DNA of 19,733 bases from Lysobacteraceae bacterium (GCA_027483745.1 JAIXTZ010000021.1:1-19733); one strand, 5' to 3'. Counted from the stretch's first letter, positions 1 through 7,107 are shown. Made by a program: numbers and translations. The notes: generated from the sequence alone by a model not told the origin.

Positions 1-552
1 AAGCTGCAGGAGCGCGTGGCGAAGCTGGCCGGCGGCGTGGCCGTCATCAAGGTCGGCGCCGCGACGGAAGTCGAGATGAAGGAAAAGAAGGCCCGCGTCG
101 AAGACGCCCTGCACGCCACCCGTGCGGCCGTCGAGGAAGGCATCGTCCCGGGCGGCGGCGTGGCCCTGCTGCGCGCCAAGGCCGCGATCGCGAACCTCAA
201 GGGCGCGAACGAGGACCAGAACCACGGCATCGCCATCGCCCTGCGCGCGATGGAAGCGCCGCTGCGCGAGATCGTCACCAATGCCGGCGACGAGCCGTCG
301 GTGATCCTCAACAAGGTGCTCGAGCAGTCGGGCAACTACGGCTACAACGCGGCGAACGGCGAGTTCGGCGACATGGTGCAGTTCGGCATCCTGGACCCGA
401 CCAAGGTCACGCGCACGGCGCTGCAGAACGCCGCGTCGATCGCCGGCCTGATGATCACGACCGAAGCGATGGTCGCCGAAGCCCCGAAGAAGGACGCCCC
501 GGCTGCGCCGGGCGGCGGTGGCATGGGCGGCATGGGCGACATGGATTTCTGA
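1..552 (+). CDS. groEL: Chaperonin GroEL (Hsp60), C-terminal part, 5' truncated by the window
   Basis: This is the last 183 codons of the 60-kDa subunit of the GroEL/GroES folding chamber. The frame is open from base 1 ([12 protein letters not shown]), so the ATG-like start at position 16 is internal and the gene begins outside the window. Visible family landmarks are [20 protein letters not shown], the late equatorial-domain stretch ending in [16 protein letters not shown], and the flexible GGM-rich tail [13 protein letters not shown] that lines the cavity floor. The visible part corresponds to roughly the last third of a protein of about 547 residues. GroES and the heat-shock promoter would lie upstream, out of view. 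The gene is intact here and is followed 25 bp later by a strong hairpin. A decayed copy of this same 3' region lies about 2.1 kb downstream. Confidence 0.98.
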   Translation, partial: KLQERVAKLAGGVAVIKVGAATEVEMKEKKARVEDALHATRAAVEEGIVPGGGVALLRAKAAIANLKGANEDQNHGIAIALRAMEAPLREIVTNAGDEPSVILNKVLEQSGNYGYNAANGEFGDMVQFGILDPTKVTRTALQNAASIAGLMITTEAMVAEAPKKDAPAAPGGGGMGGMGDMDF

Positions 553-577
553 TCCGCGTCTCCAACGCTGTGCAACG

Positions 578-603
578 AGAAGGCCCGCGAGAGCGGGCCT
601 TCT
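578..603 (+). terminator. Rho-independent-type terminator of groEL
   Basis: A perfect 11-bp inverted repeat (AGAAGGCCCGC, loop GAGA, GCGGGCCTTCT) lies 25 bp after the groEL stop. The 3' arm ends in TTCTTC rather than a long T run, which is common in GC-rich genomes. The stretch 604-835 after it holds no gene I can defend. It includes only a 51-codon frame at 666-821 whose N-terminus looks weakly like a signal peptide, which I do not call. Confidence 0.8.
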
Positions 604-835
604 TCATGGCGAACGCCGATGCCTGAGAGAGCGAGGCGTCCAACTCGTGGACTAATGCTCACCTGATGAGAGTCGCCTTATCGGTGCGGTATCGTCGGCT
701 CGCAAAAGCGATGGTGTCGGCAGTGGCTTGCGTTTCGACCACGCTTTTCAATGGTTCCAGCCTGAGGCAGCATCGACGTCACCCCATTAACGAACAGCAT
801 CCCCCCATATGCGACGTCTAACTCATGAGCCACTC

Positions 836-1420
836 ATGACGCGAATCCTTGTTGGCCTTGCGACCATGACCTGTGCTTTCGTCACCTTGGCTCAGACTGC
901 CTGCCCCGTGGGTGTGCCGCCGGGTGACCCGCGTTGCGGGCCTTCGCCAGCGCACCATGGCGAGCTGTCAGCGCCACGGCGAACGTTGCTTCCGGAAGTG
1001 TCGCGCCAATGGGGTTTTGGAGAAAACCATGGAGCCGTTGTTAGGCACGACGAAGCCGCGGCGCCGTGGCTGGCATCCGGTTTCCCCAGCTATCGAGCCG
1101 CGCGCCGGGCTGCGAAGGACGCCTGTACCCAGGCAATGGGGCGCGGTTGCAAGGTTGCGCTGGAAGTAAAGAATGCACTCGTAGCCATTGCCGTTCGAGA
1201 CGATGGACGCTACTTCCCAGTAGCGGAATCGAACGAGGAAGCGGCTCGCGACGAGGCACTCCAGCGATGCCGAGGCAGCGGTGGTCTTTGTGACAGGCTC
1301 TACGTCCTGAAAGTTCGCCTTGAAATCACACCCGTGGGTCGTGCGCCGACCTTCTCGCCGAGAGTCGACAACCTCAACGACTGGCCTTCCGAGTCTTTCG
1401 CTGTTGACGCGTCGGGCTAG
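836..1420 (+). CDS. Secreted DUF4189-family protein
   Basis: The 194-residue product begins with a signal peptide (MTRILVGLATMTCAFVTLAQ, cleavage near residue 20-22), so it is probably periplasmic or secreted. The start at 836 is preferred over the in-frame ATG at 809 because it places the signal peptide at the very N-terminus. Neither start has a clear Shine-Dalgarno sequence. The mature N-terminus has CPVGVPPGDPRCG, a Cys/Pro-rich leader common in small xanthomonad secreted proteins. Residues about 60-155 show a DUF4189-like pattern: GFGENHGAVV, then spaced Ala-rich helices with conserved cysteines (DACTQAMGRGCKVAL, ALQRCRGSGGLC) separated by the strand VAIAVRDDGRYF. The molecular function of DUF4189 is unknown. 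The gene stands alone between the groEL terminator and a gene cassette. Confidence 0.75.
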   Translation: MTRILVGLATMTCAFVTLAQTACPVGVPPGDPRCGPSPAHHGELSAPRRTLLPEVSRQWGFGENHGAVVRHDEAAAPWLASGFPSYRAARRAAKDACTQAMGRGCKVALEVKNALVAIAVRDDGRYFPVAESNEEAARDEALQRCRGSGGLCDRLYVLKVRLEITPVGRAPTFSPRVDNLNDWPSESFAVDASG

Positions 1421-1618
1421 ATAAGGGGACCCATCGCGCTTCGCGGCGCCGCCTTACATGCCGAGAATCGCCGCTGTTCATCGACCGGCGGTCAAATGTT
1501 TGTTCGCCTGTTCTGATCCTGAGAGCGGTATTGCATCGCTCGTTGACCGCGAGGCGACTCATTGGTCTGTGAATGCGATGCGCGACGGCGCAAGCCGGCC
1601 GGATCGGTGAAGCTCAAG

Positions 1619-2022
1619 TTAGGCGCTATGGCAAGACCACCCACTCCCCCCTGACATCGAAGCCGAGCTGCACCTTCTCAGCACTTCAGCTGGAGGTAAG
1701 ACGCGACCGGCGTTCTCGACCTACCACCCCGACCATGACTTTGGCGGATCCACGCTGTTTGGCGCTCACCATGAGTTCGTTGGGGCTGACGCCGTTTCGC
1801 CGGGCGAAAGCATCAGGTCGTTGCTCTGGCTTCTCCATCCGGCTAGTCAGGCCGGTCGTCTCTACCCTGGCTTCGAGTTCTCGGTCCAAGAGGAGCTGCA
1901 GGTTGTCGCCCGAGGCGTCATTGCTCAAGTGCTCAATCAAGCCTTGTATCGTCGCGCCTAACGTTTCGCTCAAGCGGACACATCAATCGCTTCGCGATAG
2001 ATGCTGCCGCTTAGCTCGGGCG
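1619..2022 (+). mobile_element. Integron-type gene cassette without an integrase in view
   Basis: The segment runs between two core-site-like sequences. GTTAGGC at 1618-1624 matches the GTTRRRY core, and an attC-like site at 1956-2028 ends in GTTATCC. Cutting between G and TT at each core would release a 404-bp circle carrying one gene. The reading frame starts 4 bp after the first core and its stop codon is embedded in the attC inner core, which is the classic compact cassette arrangement. No integrase gene is present in this window, so this may be a lone cassette integrated at a secondary site or a remnant of a chromosomal array. The upstream 5' half-site for the first core was not found. 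Confidence 0.65.
1628..1961 (+). pseudogene. EF-Tu C-terminal-domain-like cassette protein, disrupted by a +1 frameshift
   Basis: An ATG at 1628 opens a frame, MARPPTPP, that stops at once. Removing one C from the C6 run at 1646-1651 joins it to an open frame at 1653-1961 that reads DIEAELHLLSTSAGGKTRPA and ends ARGVIAQVLNQALYRRA. The corrected product is about 110 residues. It resembles the C-terminal beta-barrel of elongation factor Tu: compare the EF-Tu pattern EAE-hydrophobic-LS-x3-GG-x3-P-x2-(S/N)-x-Y-P and a late strand like VVAKVL. No GTPase domain is present, so it cannot act as EF-Tu; its role is unknown. The TAA stop lies inside the attC sequence GCCTAAC. The shift may be a sequencing error, a real mutation, or slippage at the C run. 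Confidence 0.72.
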
Positions 2023-2028
2023 TTATCC
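1956..2028 (+). repeat. attC-like recombination site (73 bp)
   Basis: The site starts with GCCTAAC (consensus RYYYAAC) and ends with CGTTATCC, a degenerate GTTRRRY. Inside are two imperfectly complementary arms, GCTCAAGCGG (from 1969) and CCGCTTAGC (from 2007). They pair with a single unpaired C in the left arm, the extrahelical-base signature that gives attC sites their strand choice. The centre is a small hairpin, ATCGC-TTC-GCGAT. The last two positions of the right core depart from consensus, so the site may recombine poorly. Confidence 0.68.
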
Positions 2029-2246
2029 GACAGCGGTCGTGCGCAAGCGGTTGGCCTGTCGCCTCTCGCATCATGGCGATGGCGAATGGGTTTCCCGTTT
2101 GTTCTAGAGATCTGCCGGCGAGTGTCTCGATACGTCGTTGTCTGTCGTGGCCGACGCAATTGCATTAACGGATGTCCGAAGGACGGAGCCAACGGTGCGG
2201 CAGTCCCCGTCGCCCCTGGTGCGAAAGGTCTATCGATCCTCAAGTC

Positions 2247-2621
2247 ATGAACGAGTACATCGGCCGGGTCGCAACAGTGGTTTTGTCAGTTCATGCCACT
2301 GACGCCTTGCAGGACGCTTGGGTTGCATGTGGCTTTCGCATGGATCGGCAAGTCGATGCCGAGAGCGTCCTGTTGACCTATCGCGATGAATCCACGTCGC
2401 GCCTTGGTGGGTCTCTCTTGGTGGCTGACAACGGCATCGATGCGTTTCGCCTAATTCAGCGGCCACGTCCTTCGAAGGACGTACTTCGGGAGCTTCTAGA
2501 ATCTGAAATCCAAAGGAAGCCGGTTGAGCAGTGCGGTGTATCGAGTGTTCACTGTCACGTCTTCGAAGTCGCCAACGCACACAGGGCTAGCCCGCGAATT
2601 GGTCGTGGCGGCGCGCAGTGA
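2247..2621 (+). CDS. Hypothetical protein, possible second cassette gene
   Basis: The frame encodes 124 residues from an ATG at 2247 (MNEYIGRVATVVLSVHATDA) and ends HRASPRIGRGGAQ. It contains a run of alternating hydrophobic and polar residues compatible with a small alpha/beta fold, but I recognise no family, motif, signal peptide or membrane segment. An in-frame ATG further upstream (2172) would add a low-complexity leader and is less likely. The ATG overlaps the stop of a 54-codon frame (2086-2250) as ATGA, which could allow coupling if that frame is real. The gene lies directly after the attC-like site, where the next cassette gene would be expected, but no second attC follows it. Base composition is less GC-rich and codon bias weaker than in the genes from 2916 on, consistent with acquired DNA. 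Confidence 0.5.
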   Translation: MNEYIGRVATVVLSVHATDALQDAWVACGFRMDRQVDAESVLLTYRDESTSRLGGSLLVADNGIDAFRLIQRPRPSKDVLRELLESEIQRKPVEQCGVSSVHCHVFEVANAHRASPRIGRGGAQ

Positions 2622-2638
2622 TTCGGCTCGCCAGACTG

Positions 2639-2809
2639 GTCGCCAGCGTGGCCGTGTTGCGCGCCATGGACGCTATTGCCATGGTCTAGGGCATTCCAGT
2701 GTTCGAGCAGCCGGGCAGCGGCGGTCAGGGCGTAGCGAACGGTGGGTTCGGCGGCATCGTGCAGCTCGGCATTCTCGCCCGGACCATGGTGATCCGCACG
2801 GCGTCGATA
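2639..2809 (+). pseudogene. Decayed groEL 3' fragment
   Basis: Translated in one frame, the stretch reads VLRAMDAIAMV, a stop at 2687-2689, then GIPVFEQPGSGGQGVANG and GGFGGIVQLGILARTMVIRT. This lines up with the GroEL segments [28 protein letters not shown] and [19 protein letters not shown] encoded at about 235-420 of this window. The order is preserved, with a deletion around TNAGDEPSV, an in-frame stop, and many substitutions. It has no GGM tail and no start. The simplest reading is an old partial duplication of the neighbouring groEL that has since decayed, with the accessory patch now between the two copies. The rest of 2622-2915 holds nothing else I can support. Confidence 0.7.
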
Positions 2810-2915
2810 AAGGTTTCCCACCAACGCTGGCGTTGATGGGCAGGAACGGGTCTCATAGGCAACCCGCGCTGGATCGATTCTGGCGCTCCCCCCGCCGAAG
2901 ACTGGACCCGTCCCG

Positions 2916-4295
2916 ATGAAGAAGACCCCCCTTGCCCTCGCCCTGATGCTCTCGCCGTCCTTGGGCTTGGCCCAGAGCGCCACGGACGTCGCGGCCCAAC
3001 CGCTCGCCGTCGGTGCTTCGGTCCGCGGCGAGATCACCACGGCCAACCGCGTCAACTACAGCGACGGCAGCCGCAGCATCGTCTACGCCATCGACCTCGA
3101 CGCCGGCCAGGCCGTGAGCTTCGAGACCAGTGGCGCGCTGTGTGCCCGGCTGTTCGTGCTGCGCGACGGTGAGGCTGTGGCCGGCCCTACCGACGGCACG
3201 TGTGGCGAAAGCCCCGCCGGCGCCCGGTTGGCGGTGGTGGCCAGCGAGAAGGGACGCTACGAGGTGGCGGTCAGTGGCAGCGGTGCCCGCGCCTACGGCC
3301 CCTTCCGCCTTGAGACCAAGCCGCTGCAGGTGCATCGCGGCGACGGTCCGCTGCGCCCGGGGGCCGACATCGTCGACGTGATGGGCCGTGACGGCAAGGG
3401 CTACCGGCTCGAGGTCCGCGAGTCCGGCTACTACCAGATCGAGATGCGTTCCAGCGACTTCGATTCGGCACTGGAGCTGGAGGGCGGCGGCGTCTCGATC
3501 AGCGACGACGACAGCGCGGGCGGCTTGGACGCGCGCTTGAGCGCACCGCTGGAAGCCGGCACCTACACCCTGCGTGCGAAATCGATCAACGAAACGACGG
3601 GCCTGTTCCAGCTGACCGTCGGGACCGGGGCGCTGCCGGAGGGCGTGCGTCTGCGCAACAGCGGCGCGCTGGCGCTCGACGGCAGCGTCGTGCACGGCGC
3701 CCTGACCGGCGGCCCGCGCGAGTACCAGCTCCGCGTGAGGCGGGCGGGGCGCGTCATCATCGAGCTCGGCAGCGAGTCCTTCGACACCCAGCTGGAGCTG
3801 CGTGGCAACGACGTCTCCCTCAGCGACGACGACGGCGGCGGCAACGGCACCGACTCGCGGATCGCCACGGTGCTGCAGCCCGGGACCTACACCGTCGTCG
3901 CGCGTGCACTGAATGACGAGGGCAGTGGCCTGTTCCGTTTGTCCGCCACCGAGGCGCCCCTGCCCGCGGGTACCGAGCTGCGCAGCGGCGGCACGCTGTC
4001 CTTGGGTGCGCCGGTCACGGGGATGACCAGCGGGGAGGTCCACAGCTACCAGCTGGTCATTGCCGAGGCGGGAGCGCTGGTCGTCGACATGCGCAGCGAA
4101 GACTTCGACACGATGCTGGAGCTGCGTCGCGACGGGAGCGTGGTTGCCGAGGACGACGACGGCGGCGATGGCGGTGGCACCAACTCGCGGCTTTCCGTCG
4201 ACGTGGAGCCGGGCACGTACACCGTGGTGGCCAAGATGTACGAGGGCAGCAGCGGTGGCCTGTACGAGCTGACGGCGCGCATGGGCTTGGAATGA
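2916..4295 (+). CDS. Secreted protein of PPC-like beta-sandwich repeats
   Basis: The 459-residue product has a clean signal peptide (MKKTPLALALMLSPSLGLAQ, cleavage near residue 20). The rest is built of beta-sandwich units resembling the bacterial pre-peptidase C-terminal (PPC, PF04151) domain, about four in tandem near residues 30-135, 140-237, 243-345 and 350-457. The last three share the series SSDFDSALEL / SESFDTQLEL / SEDFDTMLEL, then an acidic turn (SDDDSAGG, SDDDGGGNGTDSR, EDDDGGDGGGTNSR), then EAGTYTLRA / QPGTYTVVA / EPGTYTVVA. The Asp-rich turns look suited to calcium binding. The first unit is divergent and has two cysteines (76 and 96) that could form a disulphide. No peptidase domain is present, although PPC domains usually trail secreted proteases. 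It may be an adhesive or binding protein. The next gene begins at or just after its stop. Confidence 0.85.
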   Translation: MKKTPLALALMLSPSLGLAQSATDVAAQPLAVGASVRGEITTANRVNYSDGSRSIVYAIDLDAGQAVSFETSGALCARLFVLRDGEAVAGPTDGTCGESPAGARLAVVASEKGRYEVAVSGSGARAYGPFRLETKPLQVHRGDGPLRPGADIVDVMGRDGKGYRLEVRESGYYQIEMRSSDFDSALELEGGGVSISDDDSAGGLDARLSAPLEAGTYTLRAKSINETTGLFQLTVGTGALPEGVRLRNSGALALDGSVVHGALTGGPREYQLRVRRAGRVIIELGSESFDTQLELRGNDVSLSDDDGGGNGTDSRIATVLQPGTYTVVARALNDEGSGLFRLSATEAPLPAGTELRSGGTLSLGAPVTGMTSGEVHSYQLVIAEAGALVVDMRSEDFDTMLELRRDGSVVAEDDDGGDGGGTNSRLSVDVEPGTYTVVAKMYEGSSGGLYELTARMGLE

Positions 4296-4351
4296 CGGGC
4301 GGTTCGATCCGATCGTCCGCGTCACCGGCCCTCAGGCGGGCGTCCTCCGGC

Positions 4352-4996
4352 ATGGAAGGACGCTCGCCGGCCCGGCGCATCCTGCTTCTGTTTGCGCTGC
4401 TCGCGCTGGCACCCGCGGCGACGGCATCGGTCCCTGCATTGGCGGGGGAGACGACGGTCAGGTTCCAGCGCACCAGCGATCCCAACCTCGTGCGGCTCAC
4501 CGATGGCCGCGCCCTGACAGTGATCTACGCGGAGGGCGACTGGGAGAAGACGGAGGCGTGGGTCGAGGGCCGCGCGCTGGTTCTGGGTTTCGATCGGGAA
4601 CGGGGCACGGTGCTGGCCGATCCGCCGAGTGGCTTCGTCGTCCCGGTGGTCGATGATCTCGGAGGGCGGCATCCGATCGATGTCGCCAGCGAGGCCTGCC
4701 AGAACGAGGATGGCAGCACCCTCGGGATCAGCCGCTGCCTGGCCGAAGCGACGGCGCGCTGGGATCGCCAGCTCAACGTCAATTACCGACGCTTGCTCGG
4801 CGGGCTGGACCCGGAAAAGCAGGCGCCGGTGAAGGCGGCGCAGCGCGCATGGCTGGCCTGGCGCGATGCCCAGTTCGCTGCGATTTCGGCCACCTACGAG
4901 CGCGAAGGCACGGTGTGGGGCCTGGTCAGCGCCGGCCATCGCCTCGACGTGGTTCGCGAGCAGGCGGTCCGGCTCGGCCGACTCGCCGCGGATTGA
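4352..4996 (+). CDS. LprI-like (DUF1311) envelope protein
   Basis: The C-terminal half (about residues 115-214 from this start) carries the DUF1311/LprI pattern: ACQNEDGSTLGISRCLAEAT with two cysteines, then RQLNVNYRRLL, then KAAQRAWLAWRDAQFA. Family members include a mycobacterial lysozyme-inhibitor lipoprotein, but most are uncharacterised. The N-terminus has a signal peptide of the form ARRILLLFALLALAPAATA. The start at 4352 gives it a normal length. An in-frame ATG at 4292 would overlap the preceding stop as ATGA and favour translational coupling, but would give an unusually long positively charged leader. The middle region (residues about 35-110) is probably a separate small beta domain that I do not recognise. 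It is likely co-transcribed with the PPC-repeat gene. Confidence 0.75.
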   Translation: MEGRSPARRILLLFALLALAPAATASVPALAGETTVRFQRTSDPNLVRLTDGRALTVIYAEGDWEKTEAWVEGRALVLGFDRERGTVLADPPSGFVVPVVDDLGGRHPIDVASEACQNEDGSTLGISRCLAEATARWDRQLNVNYRRLLGGLDPEKQAPVKAAQRAWLAWRDAQFAAISATYEREGTVWGLVSAGHRLDVVREQAVRLGRLAAD

Positions 4997-5074
4997 TTCC
5001 GCGCCTTGGCTCCGCGGACCGAAGGCTCTCGATGGGCGGTCGCGCAAGGATCCCCAGAGGCCAATGCTTTTCCC

Positions 5075-5344
5075 ATGACCGCCAGCATCCCGAGCCCGAT
5101 ACGGGCGATCCTGCTTGCCGCGGCCGCGCTGGTGCTGCAGGCCTGCGCGGCAGAGCCCCGCGTGCTGCACGTCGGTCCAGGCAAGGCCAGCGACTTCGCG
5201 GACTGCGGACGGCCCGCCCCGGCTGGTGACGCCACGACCGAGTTCGGGGTCGACGACCGCCGGTACCGGCGAACGCGAAGCGCGCTCTTGTGGATCGTTG
5301 AGGCCCCCGGGCGCTCGGCCCCTCCCAAGCCCACGCTCCACTGA
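5075..5344 (+). CDS. Short putative lipoprotein, possibly a truncated gene
   Basis: From the ATG at 5075 the frame encodes 89 residues with a lipoprotein signal: MTASIPSPIR, a hydrophobic core AILLAAAALV, and lipobox LQAC with Cys at residue 24. After the cysteine comes EPRVLHVGPGKASDFADC, which looks like the opening strand of secreted right-handed beta-helix proteins such as pectate-lyase-like enzymes. The rest becomes a basic, proline-rich tail (RRYRRTRSALL, APGRSAPPKPTLH) without recognisable fold. It may be the 5' remnant of a larger carbohydrate-active lipoprotein, or a small lipoprotein in its own right. The in-frame ATG at 5006 would bury the lipobox and is not favoured. Confidence 0.4.
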   Translation: MTASIPSPIRAILLAAAALVLQACAAEPRVLHVGPGKASDFADCGRPAPAGDATTEFGVDDRRYRRTRSALLWIVEAPGRSAPPKPTLH

Positions 5345-5501
5345 CGCCCCCGGTTTCGACCGTCCGTCCGAACCTGGCAGGCGCGGCCGTGGGCATCGGG
5401 GAAAATTTGCACTGGTTCACAGTTTTGTCGATTCGAGGCGCGTAGCTTCGCGGCGCGAGGCGATGGCAGCGCTGTCATTCGGCCTCGAGGTCGTTCTGTG
5501 G

Positions 5502-5547
5502 GAGGCAGGGCGACGCTGGACGCACCCCCGTGCGTCGGCCCTGCCTC
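5502..5547 (+). terminator. Large nested hairpin before the GH16 gene
   Basis: A perfect 10-bp outer repeat (GAGGCAGGGC at 5502-5511, GCCCTGCCTC at 5538-5547) encloses a perfect 7-bp inner repeat (GACGCAC, loop CCCC, GTGCGTC). There is no T run after it, so it may be a terminator for upstream transcription or a structured leader for the GH16 mRNA, which starts 30 bp later. The rest of 5345-5501 is non-coding; a comparatively AT-rich patch near 5400-5435 is a plausible but weak promoter area. Confidence 0.45.
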
Positions 5548-5576
5548 GTCCGTCAACCCGTTGCAGGCCCCCGCCC

Positions 5577-7085
5577 ATGCCCATCCCCCCGTCGTTCCCG
5601 CGTGCCCTCGGCACGCTCCTCGCCCTCGCGTTCTTCGTCGCTGCCCCCCCGGTGCGCGCTGCCGACCTCGGGCCTTGCCCCCAGGGCTGCATCAGCGCCG
5701 TGGACGGCACCACCCTGCGCGCCGCGGTGTCGCACGGCACGGTCGTCGACGTGCACTACCGCGTCGATCAGGGCCCGCAGCAAAACCGGCGCATGAACGC
5801 GGCGGGCGGCCAGTGGTCGTTCGACATCGCCGGGCTCGCCGCGAATACGCCGGTGACGATCCGCTTCACGATCATCACCAACGGCGTGGGGCAGACGACG
5901 CCGTGGCAGACCTACACCCTGGCGGGCCTCTCCGCCTCGGCACCTCCCGCGGCCCCCGGGGCGGTGGTGCGCGAAGCCGAGTCCTACACGGCGATGTCCG
6001 GCGTCGCGCTGGAAGCCACGTCGGATACCGACGGCGGCCGCAACGTCGGCTGGATCGACACCGGTGACTGGATGGCCTACGCCGGTGTCGCGATCCCGGC
6101 CGCCGGCCGCTACCGGGTGGAGTACCGCGTGGCCAGCGTCAATGGTGGCCGCCTCTCGCTCGACCTCAATGGCGGTGCGACGCGGCTCGGCGAGGTGGCG
6201 ATCCCCGCGACCGGCGGCTGGCAGCGCTGGACCACCGTGTCGCATCTGGTCGACCTGCCGGCCGGGACCTTCAGCGTCGGGGTCTACGCCGCGCAGGGCG
6301 GCTGGAACTTCAACTGGTTCCGGCTGACCCGGGTGTCCGCCGATCCGCCGCGCACGCTGGTGTGGTCCGACGAGTTCGATCGCATCGATCCCGCCAGCTG
6401 GACGTTCGAAACCGGCGGCCACGGCTGGGGCAACCAGGAATTGCAGTACTACACCGACGGCCGTAACGCCTCGGTCCAGTTCGATCCGGCGGTGGGCAGC
6501 AACGTCCTCGTGCTCGAAGCGCGCCGCGAGGATCCGGGCAATGCCAGCTGCTGGTACGGCCGCTGCACGTACACGTCGACGCGCATGGTCACGCGCGGCA
6601 AGCGCGCGTTCCAGTACGGCCGCGTCGAGGCGCGCATGCGGCTTCCGAGCACGCAGGGCATCTGGCCGGCGTTCTGGATGCTGGGCAGCAGCCTCGGCCA
6701 GGTCGAATGGCCGCAGAATGGTGAGATCGACATCATGGAGCACGTCGGCTTCGAGCCGACGCTGACCCATGGCGCGATCCACGGTCCGGGCTACTCGGGC
6801 GCGAACCCGATCATCGGCACCTTCGACGCCCGCGAGCCGGTGGGCGCGCGCTATCGCGTCTATGCCGTCGAGTGGGACGCGACCGCGATCCGCTGGTTCG
6901 TCGATGGCACCCTGTTCCATCAGGTCAGCCGCGCCCAGGTCGAAGCGCGCGGCGCTTGGGTGTACGACCAGCCCTTCTTCCTGCTGTTGAACGTGGCGGT
7001 CGGCGGTGCGTGGCCCGGCAGCCCGAACGCCGGCAGTGTCTTCCCGCAGCGCCTCGCCGTGGATTACGTCCGTGTTTACCGCTGA
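5577..7085 (+). CDS. Secreted GH16 endo-beta-glucanase (laminarinase-like) with CBM56-like and CBM6 modules
   Basis: The 502-residue product has a signal peptide ending VRA-A near residue 28. Residues about 33-115 form a module with a CPQGC start and the motif VDVHYRVDQG-PQQNRRM, resembling CBM56 beta-1,3-glucan-binding domains. Residues about 131-252 are a CBM6-type beta-sandwich (REAESYTAMSGV, GWIDTGDWMAY, GGWNFNWFRLTRV). Residues about 260-502 are a GH16 catalytic domain with the signature GEIDIMEHVG: Glu383 is the expected nucleophile, Asp385 the assisting residue and Glu388 the acid/base. WTFETGGHGWGNQELQYYT is typical of bacterial laminarinases. The expected activity is endo-hydrolysis of beta-1,3- or mixed-linked glucans outside the cell; the exact substrate is inferred. 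The catalytic residues are intact. The start at 5577 is set by the signal peptide. The cytochrome gene begins 22 bp after the stop, so the two are likely co-transcribed. Confidence 0.93.
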   Translation: MPIPPSFPRALGTLLALAFFVAAPPVRAADLGPCPQGCISAVDGTTLRAAVSHGTVVDVHYRVDQGPQQNRRMNAAGGQWSFDIAGLAANTPVTIRFTIITNGVGQTTPWQTYTLAGLSASAPPAAPGAVVREAESYTAMSGVALEATSDTDGGRNVGWIDTGDWMAYAGVAIPAAGRYRVEYRVASVNGGRLSLDLNGGATRLGEVAIPATGGWQRWTTVSHLVDLPAGTFSVGVYAAQGGWNFNWFRLTRVSADPPRTLVWSDEFDRIDPASWTFETGGHGWGNQELQYYTDGRNASVQFDPAVGSNVLVLEARREDPGNASCWYGRCTYTSTRMVTRGKRAFQYGRVEARMRLPSTQGIWPAFWMLGSSLGQVEWPQNGEIDIMEHVGFEPTLTHGAIHGPGYSGANPIIGTFDAREPVGARYRVYAVEWDATAIRWFVDGTLFHQVSRAQVEARGAWVYDQPFFLLLNVAVGGAWPGSPNAGSVFPQRLAVDYVRVYR

Positions 7086-7107
7086 CCGTACGGGCCCCGG
7101 GCCCGCC

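Noticed and set aside
666..821. A 51-codon frame (MRVALSVRYRRLAKAMVSAV...) after the groEL terminator
   Set aside because: The start resembles a signal peptide, but the rest has no coding character and there is no ribosome site; too weak to call.
1039..1045. A GTTAGGC core inside the DUF4189 gene
   Set aside because: It lies within a well-supported coding frame, and no matching attC half is at a sensible distance; a chance match.
1451..1624. A complete attC site ending at the first GTTAGGC core
   Set aside because: A possible left arm (TTCATCGACCGGC near 1477) pairs with GCCGGATCGGTGAA, but no convincing RYYYAAC core precedes it and the site would be about 174 bp, longer than usual.
1573..2250. 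A 225-codon plus-strand open frame across the cassette region
   Set aside because: It crosses the attC-like site and runs in a different frame from the EF-Tu-like protein; its Arg/Ser-rich product has no fold-like pattern, so it is most likely a shadow.
2853..4325. A 490-codon minus-strand open frame opposite the PPC-repeat gene
   Set aside because: It is a shadow of GC-rich coding DNA; the plus strand has a signal peptide and repeated domains.
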